Position numbers and translations under genes: made by a program. This document shows positions 26,881-34,567 of a DNA stretch of 53,605 nucleotides, piece by piece. Origin of the DNA: Smithella sp. SCADC (GTDB lineage Bacteria > Desulfobacterota > Syntrophia > Syntrophales > Smithellaceae); NCBI GenBank assembly GCA_000747625.2, contig JQDQ01000001.1, positions 1 through 53,605 of the forward strand, written 5' to 3'. Each line of letters opens with the position of its first letter. The stretch's first letter is position 1. The notes under the pieces were generated by a model, which did no database searches, was not told the DNA's origin, and worked only from the letters and a program-made list of their open reading frames with translations.

Positions 26881-27300
26881 CTATCTCACAGACATGAGTT
26901 TCGTAAATCTTGTAAGCATTATGGGGTGAATGAGCAGCCCTTTTATTTTCAACCCACCGTTTAAAACTTTTTTTACTACTTCCAAACCCACCTTATCGAA
27001 ATAATAAGGCAAACCGAACTTGACTTCTATATTGGTAAGATTAAGCAGAGTTCCCGAATCAGTAGATATGCATAACTTTGGATTGCCAACCTTGCCGTTA
27101 TGAATGGTAAGTGTTCCTTTATCAAATACCATGGTCATATTGAGATTAGCATCCTCGGCCTGCATATATATACTGCCGTTTAATGCATTAAAGTCGTTTT
27201 GTCTCTGCGGTTTAGCAGCTAAATTACCCTTGATGATGTCGGCAATCATTACGTGCAGACCTGCTTCATCCATTCCCGGTGCAAATTTGATCTGATCCAT
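26881..27300 (-). CDS. SCP2 sterol-carrier-domain protein
   Basis: This 139-residue protein is a single SCP2 domain, a hydrophobic-ligand-binding fold for lipids and acyl-CoA. Typical features are the strand-rich middle (NGSIYMQAEDANLNMTMVFD, then KGTLTIHNGKVGNPKLCIST) and an amphipathic helix near the end (FDKVGLEVVKKVLNGGLKIK). It is the second gene of a two-gene operon with a TPR protein and is divergent from the hydrocarbon-activation operon. A role in handling hydrocarbon or acyl intermediates is an inference from place only. Confidence 0.78.
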   Translation of the reverse strand: MDQIKFAPGMDEAGLHVMIADIIKGNLAAKPQRQNDFNALNGSIYMQAEDANLNMTMVFDKGTLTIHNGKVGNPKLCISTDSGTLLNLTNIEVKFGLPYYFDKVGLEVVKKVLNGGLKIKGLLIHPIMLTRFTKLMSVR

Positions 27301-27359
27301 TAGTCCCCCCCTCCCTTTTTTTATTTTTTCAGTTTAATGCTTCTGAATCCAAAATCAAT

Positions 27360-28037
27360 CTATATCACTCCATTTTTTTCGAGGTTCTCTATGTTCTCCT
27401 TCGTTAGCCTCGCCTTTTCTTTTTCACCGGCTTCATCGTAAAAAGGTATGGCACTTTTATAGAAATCAAGCGCGGTAGTTAAATCCCCTTTCATTACTAA
27501 TAGATAAGCTATGTTACTGTATTGGTCCCCTATTCCCGGTTTGTGGTTTATTTCCTTATAAATTTTCATTGCGTCTTGACAGATGCTCAGGGCATTGTCG
27601 TATTGTTTGATATCGCGGTAGGCAGAGCTTATATTGCCAAGCTGATCTGCTACTCCCAGTTTATTGTCAGTATCCTTAAAAAGATATAATGCTTTATGGA
27701 AACTCTCTAACGCTTCTTCATATTTGCCATTCCTTGCGCTTATCAGCCCAATGTTATTCAGAACCTTTCCCTGGGCGGCTACATCATGTAAGCCTTCAAA
27801 TATTTTCAACAGCGATTTGTATGTTTCTACAGAATTCTCCGGTTTGTTTAACGAACGATAAATAGCTGCAATATAACCCAAGGCGGTTATCTCACCATCC
27901 GCATCTCCATTTTGTCTGTAGATATCGAGGGCTTGATTAAATATCTCCAGAGCATCCTCACCTCTTCCTTCTTCATATTTTTTTTTGCCGTTTTCAACAA
28001 GCGTATCAGCCTTTGATTGCAATTCCTCTGAAGCCAT
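27360..28037 (-). CDS. tetratricopeptide-repeat protein
   Basis: This 225-residue protein is built almost wholly of about five TPR units of roughly 34-40 residues, with recurring A-[LIY]-x2-Y-x-[KS]-[AS] patterns, for example EEALESFHKALYLFKD and DNALSICQDAMKIYKE. There is no signal peptide or membrane segment, so it is a cytoplasmic scaffold or adaptor. It is the first gene of a pair with the SCP2 protein (59-base gap) and shares a 490-base intergenic region with the mutase operon. Confidence 0.8.
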   Translation of the reverse strand: MASEELQSKADTLVENGKKKYEEGRGEDALEIFNQALDIYRQNGDADGEITALGYIAAIYRSLNKPENSVETYKSLLKIFEGLHDVAAQGKVLNNIGLISARNGKYEEALESFHKALYLFKDTDNKLGVADQLGNISSAYRDIKQYDNALSICQDAMKIYKEINHKPGIGDQYSNIAYLLVMKGDLTTALDFYKSAIPFYDEAGEKEKARLTKENIENLEKNGVI

Positions 28038-28177
28038 ATATATCCCTCCCTTTTGTTTTAAAGAAATGTATTACAAAGAAGTTTCAGCCTTTTTTAGTAG
28101 GTAATAATGTAAATCAAATAATAAAAATAAGCAACAAAAAGTTATTTTACTAAATATCGGATAACATATTCTTGCAT

Positions 28178-28235
28178 AGTATAAGGCTATAATGGCTAAG
28201 TTTTTCTTGACATGCAAATATAGTTGCCTTATACT
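28178..28235 (+). promoter_or_regulatory. sigma-70-type promoter inside an inverted repeat
   Basis: TTGACA (28207-28212) and TATACT (28230-28235) with a 17-bp spacer form a good plus-strand promoter about 290 bases before the mutase small-subunit gene. The -10 box is part of a perfect 10-bp inverted repeat, AGTATAAGGC (28178-28187) and GCCTTATACT (28226-28235), that could bind a repressor or fold in RNA. It may give basal expression next to the sigma-54 promoter. Confidence 0.5.
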
Positions 28236-28301
28236 TAAACATAAAAAAAGCATCACATAATTATGTTCTCAAATTCTTCTTCTTACAAAAATAACTTGTT
28301 C

Positions 28302-28332
28302 CCAATGGACACTAATTAGTCAAATATGTCCC
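28302..28332 (-). promoter_or_regulatory. candidate activator-binding site (UAS), copy 1
   Basis: Read on the minus strand this 31-base site is GGGACA-N5-GACTAATTA-N4-CCATTGG. The same pattern, same length, occurs at 45665-45695 before the second sigma-54 promoter. Its ends are partly symmetrical (GGGACA and TGTCC). It ends 83 bases before the -24 box of the mutase operon, a fitting place for a bacterial enhancer-binding protein. Confidence 0.7.
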
Positions 28333-28414
28333 ATAAAAAGGACTCCATTTTCAGGCTTTTTAAAAAGAATTAAAAATAGAGTTAAAAATCGGCTTATTCG
28401 GAAGTATGATACTT

Positions 28415-28431
28415 TTGGCATTTTTCTTGCA
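28415..28431 (+). promoter_or_regulatory. sigma-54 promoter of the mutase/Ass operon
   Basis: TTGGCATTTTTCTTGCA has GG and GC at the right spacing (GG at 28417-28418, GC at 28429-28430) and agrees with the TTGGCAC-N5-TTGCW consensus at all but one or two positions. The predicted transcription start is near 28442, 86 bases before the first gene at 28528. Confidence 0.82.
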
Positions 28432-28527
28432 GAAAACTACTTTACTTGGGACATACAGCTACAAATCACATGTAATTGCTGAAATAAGTGTCTCTTTTAA
28501 ATAATTTGTAAATAAGGAGGAGTTCAC

Positions 28528-28935
28528 ATGGGCCAGGATTCAAAGATCAGAGTTCTCGTAGGTAAGCCCGGGTTGGACGGTCATGAGCGTGGAGCGCATG
28601 TTGTAGCCTATGGACTCAGGGATGAAGGTTTTGAGGTCATTTACACGGGTCTTCGTCAGACTCCGGAACAAATCGTTTCCGCAGCCGTACAAGAAGATGT
28701 TGATGTAATTGGCCTTTCTATCCTTTCAGGAGCTCATCTATCATTAACTAAAAAAGTTATGTCAGGCCTCAAAGCCAAAGGTGCAAACGACGTTTTGGTA
28801 ACTGTGGGAGGTATCATTCCTGAAGAAGACAAAAAAACTCTGGAAGAGATGGGTGTGGCAGGCGTTTTCACTTCAGGTTCTAAAATTAAAGATATTGCGG
28901 CATTCATCCGTACAAAGCTCGGGAAGGATGCCTAA
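28528..28935 (+). CDS. B12-binding small subunit of a methylmalonyl-CoA-type mutase
   Basis: This 135-residue protein is a free-standing cobalamin-binding domain. It has the base-off/His-on motif DGHERG (D-x-H-x2-G, the His being the lower cobalt ligand), the IGLSILSGAHLSL segment and the TVGGIIPEED loop. It acts with the catalytic subunit encoded 20 bases downstream. Separate subunits occur in archaeal methylmalonyl-CoA mutases, isobutyryl-CoA mutase and 2-hydroxyisobutyryl-CoA mutase. As first gene of the sigma-54 operon that includes AssA, it likely serves rearrangement of the alkylsuccinyl-CoA. Confidence 0.9.
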   Translation: MGQDSKIRVLVGKPGLDGHERGAHVVAYGLRDEGFEVIYTGLRQTPEQIVSAAVQEDVDVIGLSILSGAHLSLTKKVMSGLKAKGANDVLVTVGGIIPEEDKKTLEEMGVAGVFTSGSKIKDIAAFIRTKLGKDA

Positions 28936-28955
28936 CCACTAGTTAAGGATGAGAC

Positions 28956-30704
28956 ATGAAGAAGAATAGTAAAAAAGAAATTAAAGAGGCTTTAAAGAAA
29001 TGGGAAGACGATGACCTCAAACCGCGTGTAAAAAAATTTAATTTAGATAAGAGCCCTACGAGTTTCTATACACCTCTTTCTTCGGATAGTTCGCATTTTC
29101 TGGAAAAGGTCGGATTCCCCGGTCAGTTTCCTTACACTGCAGGAAATGTACCCTTTGAATTCTGGAGAGCATATGCAGAGAAGAGTGCAAAGCTCAATTT
29201 CCGGCCGGAGTGGGGAGCGGGACGTGTAGGAAAATACGGCGGATTTGGAACCCCTGCCGATTATCGTGATTATCTCTTAAGGATGCAGTCCATGGGACGC
29301 AAGGGTGGTCCCAACATCGCCTTTGATTTGGTGACCCAGTGCGGCTATGATTCGGATAGTCACTTTGCCGAGGGAGAAGTAGGCCGGGTGGGGGTTGCCG
29401 TAGATTCCATGAGGGATTTTGAAATTATCTATGAGGCATATACCGGCGATCTGGATATTGATAAAGTGCCGTCCAACTTCACCATCAATGCACCGGCGGC
29501 GGTTTTAATAGCAATGTATGCCTGTCTGGCCAAGAGGCGAGGCATTCCGCTGGAAAAGTTGACAGGGACGCCCCAGAACGACATTCTTAAAGAATTCATT
29601 GCCCGTGGAACATATATTTTCCCGCCAAAGCAGTCTATGAGGCTGTTCCGCGATACGTGTGTATTTTGTTGCAAACATATGCCTGAGCTCAACATCAATT
29701 CCATAGGCGGCTACCATATGAGAGAAGCCGGAGCCACCCGCGTTCAGGATTTGGCTTTTTCGATGGCGAACGGCATTGCGTATGTTAAGGCCGGAATTGA
29801 AGGCGGGCTTGAAGTAGATGAATTTGTGCCAGCCTTTACTTTCAATGCATTCGGCGGCAGCATGGAAGTCTACAATGAAATTGCCTTCCAGAGGGCTGCC
29901 CGCAGAGTTTGGGCCCATATCTTAAGAGATCGTTTCCATGCCAAGAATCCTAAGAGCATGCAGATTCGTCAAGCAATCTCCGTGCATATAGGATGTTCCA
30001 GCACCACGTTACAGAGGCCGCTCAACAATCTCGCCCGTGCCGTTATGGGTGGAATGGGTGCCGGAATGTCTGGGGCTATTCCCGGTACATTTCCGCCCTT
30101 TGACGAACCGCTTGGCCTCGGCCACTCTCAGGAGGCAACTCAGCTCCAGATGGATGCATCAAGAATATTGATCTATGAAGCGAAGGTAGCCGACGTATGC
30201 GATCCCTGGGCCGGATCTTACTTCATGGAATCACTGACGGATGAGATCGAGAAAGATGCACTGGCCGAGTTGGAGAAGATTGAAAAAATGGGCGGTGCGG
30301 TTGCCGCTATTGAAAATGGATATATGCCGAGGGCCGTAGCCAGGAGTGCTTATGAGCGCCAGAAAAAGATAGAAAGTCAGGAAGAACTGGTGGTAGGCGT
30401 TAATTGTTTCACCGGCGAGAATGAAATTGATGTGTCTATCAATCGCTGTGTTGAAGCAACCTACGATATTGAACTCATGAAGACGGCAGAAGAACGCCAG
30501 AAGGCAAATCTTGCCCGCTTAAAGCGAGAACGCAATGGTACGGCTGTTGTAAGTTCTCTTAGAAGCTTGAAAGTTCAGGCTGCAGATAAAGATAAGAATC
30601 TTATGCCTATAATATGCGAGTGTGTTGAAAACGATGCAACTCTTCAGGAAATTTGTGATGTGCTGCGCGAAGTTTTCGGTGAAGCACAGTCTATGAAGCT
30701 TTAG
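28956..30704 (+). CDS. catalytic large subunit of an acyl-CoA mutase, candidate alkylsuccinyl-CoA mutase
   Basis: This 582-residue protein is the TIM-barrel subunit of the methylmalonyl-CoA mutase family. By alignment from memory with the Propionibacterium enzyme, Tyr94 corresponds to Tyr89, Gln207 to Gln197, Arg217 (IARGTY) to Arg207 and His254 (GGYHMREAG) to His244. The Arg and Tyr that hold a substrate carboxylate are kept, so the substrate should be a malonyl/succinyl-type CoA ester, unlike isobutyryl-CoA mutase. The substrate-channel segment before Tyr94, usually YPTMY-x3-PWTIRQYAGF, is replaced by a longer VPFEFWRAYAEKSAKLNF and RPEWGAG stretch. This suggests a different, perhaps larger, side chain. 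Confidence 0.85.
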   Translation: MKKNSKKEIKEALKKWEDDDLKPRVKKFNLDKSPTSFYTPLSSDSSHFLEKVGFPGQFPYTAGNVPFEFWRAYAEKSAKLNFRPEWGAGRVGKYGGFGTPADYRDYLLRMQSMGRKGGPNIAFDLVTQCGYDSDSHFAEGEVGRVGVAVDSMRDFEIIYEAYTGDLDIDKVPSNFTINAPAAVLIAMYACLAKRRGIPLEKLTGTPQNDILKEFIARGTYIFPPKQSMRLFRDTCVFCCKHMPELNINSIGGYHMREAGATRVQDLAFSMANGIAYVKAGIEGGLEVDEFVPAFTFNAFGGSMEVYNEIAFQRAARRVWAHILRDRFHAKNPKSMQIRQAISVHIGCSSTTLQRPLNNLARAVMGGMGAGMSGAIPGTFPPFDEPLGLGHSQEATQLQMDASRILIYEAKVADVCDPWAGSYFMESLTDEIEKDALAELEKIEKMGGAVAAIENGYMPRAVARSAYERQKKIESQEELVVGVNCFTGENEIDVSINRCVEATYDIELMKTAEERQKANLARLKRERNGTAVVSSLRSLKVQAADKDKNLMPIICECVENDATLQEICDVLREVFGEAQSMKL

Positions 30705-30719
30705 TAAACGGGTAATTAC

Positions 30720-30756
30720 TTTCTGTACTTTTCTACCCCGCGAGGGGGTACAGAAA
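30720..30756 (+). promoter_or_regulatory. intercistronic RNA hairpin between mutase and MeaB genes
   Basis: TTTCTGTAC (30720-30728) pairs with GTACAGAAA (30748-30756), and inside it CCCC-GCGA-GGGG forms a stem closed by a GNRA-type tetraloop. There is no U-tract, so it is more likely an mRNA-stability or processing element than a terminator. Confidence 0.45.
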
Positions 30757-30828
30757 AGAGTGACAGAAGATAATTTCGTTAACGCAGCCAACATGCGTTA
30801 CAAGGTGTAAGAGGAAAGGTTTTTTACG

Positions 30829-31812
30829 GTGGAAGAAAAGCTCGCATTAATGATTGAAGCTGCCAGAAAAAGCAATGAAAGAGCTCTGGCCAAGCTTATT
30901 TCGCATGTTGAAGACCGTAAACCGGGCTGGAAAGATATAATGAAAGCAATCTATGCGGAAACGGGACGGACCTGCGTAATAGGAGTTACAGGTTCTCCGG
31001 GAGCCGGTAAGAGTTCTTTGGTGGGTGAGTTTGCCAAGCAGTTGGGAGATATGGGGTATACCATCGGCATTATTGCGGTGGATCCGTCAAGTCCTTTTTC
31101 CGGTGGAGCAGTACTGGGTGACCGTATCAGGATGCGCGATATAAGTACCTATCAGAATATTTTTATCAGGTCTATGGCCACCCGTGGCATGCTGGGAGGT
31201 TTATGTCAGGCGGCCCGTGATGTTGTAAGAATCATGGATTTTGCCGGCAAAGATATTGTCATCATTGAGACGGTCGGCGTAGGTCAGGATGAAATCGAGG
31301 TTGTAAGTGCATCAGACTATGTAGTGCTCATCACATATCCGGGAGGGGGCGACAGTGTTCAGGCCATCAAGGCAGGAGTTATGGAAATTGCCGATATATT
31401 TGTGGTGAATAAGTGCGATAGGGAGGGTGCTGATATTATAGTATCCGAGATTTCCGCCATGCTTGATCTTTCAACGGAGACGGCTGCAAAAATTCCCCCG
31501 GTCATTAAGACCTCTGCCTTTACCAAGGAAGGCATTGATGAACTAATGGACATACTTTCTGAATTTATTCAGAAGAAAAAGAAAGGTCCGCACTATCAAA
31601 AAGATCATGTTCGTCAAGAGGTCATAAGCATACTGGAGACGGAGATGGTCAGTATCATCAAGGAGCGGATCACGGGCAATGGAAATATGGAGAAAGAGCT
31701 TGAACTCATACTCTCCGGCAAGAGCGATCCTTACAGTATCGCAGACAAGTTAATGAAACGGTTCACTGTCATTAAGAACGTTGAAGAAAAACGAAAAGGA
31801 GACTTTCAATGA
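30829..31812 (+). CDS. meaB: MeaB/ArgK-type G-protein chaperone of the mutase
   Basis: This 327-residue SIMIBI GTPase loads cobalamin into acyl-CoA mutases and protects them from inactivation. Its P-loop is GVTGSPGAGKSSL, the switch region is ETVGVGQDEIEV, and NKCD supplies guanine specificity. It starts with GTG at 30829 behind an AGGAAAGG box. It follows the mutase subunits and overlaps the next gene by ATGA (31809-31812), so the MmgE/PrpD protein is translated in step with it. Confidence 0.92.
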   Translation: MEEKLALMIEAARKSNERALAKLISHVEDRKPGWKDIMKAIYAETGRTCVIGVTGSPGAGKSSLVGEFAKQLGDMGYTIGIIAVDPSSPFSGGAVLGDRIRMRDISTYQNIFIRSMATRGMLGGLCQAARDVVRIMDFAGKDIVIIETVGVGQDEIEVVSASDYVVLITYPGGGDSVQAIKAGVMEIADIFVVNKCDREGADIIVSEISAMLDLSTETAAKIPPVIKTSAFTKEGIDELMDILSEFIQKKKKGPHYQKDHVRQEVISILETEMVSIIKERITGNGNMEKELELILSGKSDPYSIADKLMKRFTVIKNVEEKRKGDFQ

Positions 31813-33152
31813 GTGGAAATGGTGCAGGCTTTACCGCAAAACTCGCCTCGTTCATCGTTAATACTAGAGAACAGGATATTCCCGAATGGGCATATGAGCA
31901 TGCCAAGGTGGCTTTCATGGATTGGCTCGCTGTTACATTCGCGGGCAAAGATGATCCATTGGTAAAAATACTTATCGATTATGTGGAGATGATGGGAGGC
32001 AAAAAACAGGCGACCATCATCGGTTATAATATGAAAAAGGACGTGAGCAGCGCCGCTCTTATCAATGGTGCGGCCTCACATACTCTTGATTATGATGATA
32101 CCCTGGTATCCTTTTTTGGACATCCTTCCGTTACCATTTTCCCGTCGCTGTTGGCGCTTTCCGAGTTGAGGGGCAAGTCCGGGAAAGACTTTCTTACCGC
32201 CTATATCATCGGCCTGCAGGTTGGAAGTACCATTGGCGCTTGTGCAAGTCTTGACCATTACATGGGAGGCTGGCATGCTACTTCAACTTTAGGGCATCTT
32301 GCTTCTGCAGCCGCATGCGCGCGCCTACTGGGCTTATCCGAGAAACAAGCCACGTATGCTTTGGGTATCGGCGGGACACAATCATCTGGTCTCAAACGCG
32401 TCTTCGGGACCATGTGTAAGCCGTTCCATGCAGGTCGCGCCTCCCAGTCCGGACTCTTGGCAGCGCTTCTCGCCGAGAAGGGCTTTACGAGCGCTGAGGA
32501 TATTCTGGAAGGTCCCCAGGGATTTTTCGAGGCCCTAAAGGGCAAGGTGAATGAAGATGTCGTTTCTATGCTGGGTTTGGGCTGGGATGTCCAGAATCTT
32601 CAACAGAAATACCATGCATCCTGCCATGCAACACATTCGCCTCTGGAAGCCGCATTGTCCATTATAAAAAAAGAGAACATCGAACTGGATGCGATCAAGA
32701 GTATTACTGTCCACGCATCCACACTGTCCCTTCAGGCTGCAGGCAAGAACGAGCCGGCCAGCGGCTTGGAAGGAAAATTCAGCATTTCCTACTGCGTGGC
32801 CAACGCTCTGCTGAGAGGAGTGACAGGCATGCAGGCCTTTACTGACGAGAAAGTGAATGATCCTGTAGTGCGGACGATTATGAAAAAGATCAATGTAATT
32901 AATGATCCTAAGATAATGGCCCTGGAATCAATTGTTGAGGTGGAACTCAATAACGGAAAAAGCTTCCAGGCCTTTTCCGACATCCTTCAGCAGACTCCGC
33001 CCCTGGAGGTCAAGAAAGAGCGCGTAGCCAGCAAGTTCCTTGATCTGTGCGAGCCTGTACTGGGGAAGAAGAAAACACTTGCTCTGAAGAAAAAGATCGA
33101 GAGCATGGATACACTTCATAACATGAAAGATATGGCAAAGAGCCTCTTATGA
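31809..33152 (+). CDS. MmgE/PrpD-family protein (2-methylcitrate dehydratase / cis-aconitate decarboxylase fold)
   Basis: This 447-residue protein has the MmgE/PrpD signatures NGAASHTLDYDDT and GHPSVTIFPSLLAL near residues 75-110 and the helical repeat core with GIGGTQSSGLKRVFGTMCKP. In known members the Asp and His in these motifs are catalytic in dehydration of 2-methylcitrate or decarboxylation of cis-aconitate. Its start overlaps the meaB stop, placing it in the mutase unit. It might treat propionyl-CoA-derived tricarboxylates, or decarboxylate or dehydrate a pathway intermediate; the sequence alone does not decide. Confidence 0.8.
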   Translation: MSGNGAGFTAKLASFIVNTREQDIPEWAYEHAKVAFMDWLAVTFAGKDDPLVKILIDYVEMMGGKKQATIIGYNMKKDVSSAALINGAASHTLDYDDTLVSFFGHPSVTIFPSLLALSELRGKSGKDFLTAYIIGLQVGSTIGACASLDHYMGGWHATSTLGHLASAAACARLLGLSEKQATYALGIGGTQSSGLKRVFGTMCKPFHAGRASQSGLLAALLAEKGFTSAEDILEGPQGFFEALKGKVNEDVVSMLGLGWDVQNLQQKYHASCHATHSPLEAALSIIKKENIELDAIKSITVHASTLSLQAAGKNEPASGLEGKFSISYCVANALLRGVTGMQAFTDEKVNDPVVRTIMKKINVINDPKIMALESIVEVELNNGKSFQAFSDILQQTPPLEVKKERVASKFLDLCEPVLGKKKTLALKKKIESMDTLHNMKDMAKSLL

Positions 33153-33215
33153 TTATTCATAACAGGCAAGATATTTTATTCTCATAGATCATTAAGATCC
33201 AGGAAGGATAGCTAA

Positions 33216-34202
33216 ATGAAAGAGAGCGTGCTGATCACCGATATTGCCAAGTTTTCCGTGAATGACGGTCCCGGATTCAGGACTAATGTGTTCCTTAAGG
33301 GGTGTCCATTAAAGTGTGAATGGTGTCATAATCCCGAAACCATTCCTACTTATCCGGAGGTTTACTGGAAGAAGAGGCTTTGTGTTCAATGCGGCGCCTG
33401 TATGGAAGCTTGCCCCAGGGATGCGATTAATCCTCCCATAGAACCGGAACTTGCCAACATTGAAGGGTCAAATTATCACAAAATAGACCGTGCGAAATGC
33501 GATAATTGCCTGAAGTGTATTGATGCCTGTAAGTATGATGCCCTTGAGTTAGTGGGGAAAACCATGAGTGTATCCGAGGTTATTGACGTGGTAGAACAGG
33601 ATCTGCCCTTTTACAGAACTTCTGGTGGAGGTATGACGTTAAGCGGTGGCGAACCCACCATGCATCCTGCTTTTGCCCTGGAACTGCTTAAAGAAGCAAA
33701 GAGACGCATGATAAATACCTGTCTGGATACCAATGGATATTGCAACTTCAGTATCTTAGAGGAGATTGCCGAGTATACGGATATATTTCTCTTTGACCTG
33801 AAACATCTCGATTCAATAAAGCACTTGGAAAAAACAGGGGTAAAAAACGAACTTATTCTGAAAAATCTGGAGTTGTTGTGTAAGACGGAGTTTGATATAT
33901 GGGTACGTATACCAGTTATACCGGGCTTTAACGACGACATTGATTTTCACACTAAAGCATCCTCTTATCTTGCCTCACTTGCGAGGAATATAAAGCGTGT
34001 AGATTTGATCCCCTTCCACAACTATTGCCAGGATAAGTATTCCTGGCTGGGCAGAAAGTGGTCGTACAGCGAAACAGAAGCCATTAATCCATCATTTCTT
34101 GATATCCATGCGGATTTCTATCGCCAGCAGGGTCTTTTAACAACTGTGGGCGGATCCGGATTTGAAGAGATGGACACGGCAAAAACATTCCGGAATAGTT
34201 AA
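33216..34202 (+). CDS. assD: glycyl-radical-enzyme activase (alkylsuccinate synthase activating enzyme)
   Basis: This 328-residue radical-SAM enzyme creates the glycyl radical on the large subunit encoded downstream. The SAM-cluster motif is Cys30-x3-Cys34-x2-Cys37 (KGCPLKCEWCHNPE). Two ferredoxin-type inserts follow, CVQCGACMEACP and CDNCLKCIDACK, typical of activases for BssA- and AssA-type enzymes and absent from pyruvate formate-lyase activase. SGGGMTLSGGEPTMHP is the family GGE region. Order (activase, gamma, alpha, beta) equals that of bssDCAB. Confidence 0.93.
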   Translation: MKESVLITDIAKFSVNDGPGFRTNVFLKGCPLKCEWCHNPETIPTYPEVYWKKRLCVQCGACMEACPRDAINPPIEPELANIEGSNYHKIDRAKCDNCLKCIDACKYDALELVGKTMSVSEVIDVVEQDLPFYRTSGGGMTLSGGEPTMHPAFALELLKEAKRRMINTCLDTNGYCNFSILEEIAEYTDIFLFDLKHLDSIKHLEKTGVKNELILKNLELLCKTEFDIWVRIPVIPGFNDDIDFHTKASSYLASLARNIKRVDLIPFHNYCQDKYSWLGRKWSYSETEAINPSFLDIHADFYRQQGLLTTVGGSGFEEMDTAKTFRNS

Positions 34203-34325
34203 AGTTGTAAATGCTCTGACTTGAATCTGGAAGAATAAAGAGAAATATAAGAAGTTTAATGTAATATAAGTAGATGCAGTAACAATTAAAATTTTAAAAG
34301 TTAACATTTGAAGGAGGTGACATTA

Positions 34326-34490
34326 ATGCCGTTATGCAAGGAGTGTAAGAAGTTCTTCCCCATAAAGGAAGATCCGAACAAAGGAGACTGCGTTCAAAGA
34401 GTGGTTGATCCGAGACAGGCTTACTACAAAGCGAAACCGGTAGGAGCAGATATGGATGCAAACTCGTGCTCTTCATTTGAGAAGAAATAA
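34326..34490 (+). CDS. assC: small subunit of the fumarate-adding enzyme (BssC/AssC-like)
   Basis: The 54-residue protein begins MPLCKECKKFFPIKED and has four Cys (C4, C7, and two in the second half, GDCVQR and NSCSSF), the layout of the small BssC-type subunit that binds a [4Fe-4S] cluster. The ATG at 34326 follows AAGGAGGTGA at 34311-34320; the longer frame from 34308 is unlikely. It sits directly before the large subunit, as in bss and ass operons. Confidence 0.85.
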   Translation: MPLCKECKKFFPIKEDPNKGDCVQRVVDPRQAYYKAKPVGADMDANSCSSFEKK

Positions 34491-34505
34491 AACAGAACAT
34501 ATGCT

Positions 34506-34524
34506 TCCCCGGTTTAAAAGGGGA
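34506..34524 (+). promoter_or_regulatory. small intercistronic hairpin before assA
   Basis: TCCCC and GGGGA pair around a 9-base GGTTTAAAA loop in the gap between assC and assA. It is short; a role in mRNA processing is only a suggestion. Confidence 0.3.
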
Positions 34525-34567
34525 GTCAGCTGAAAAGCCGAAAGTTAACAAGAATGGAGGAAATTTT

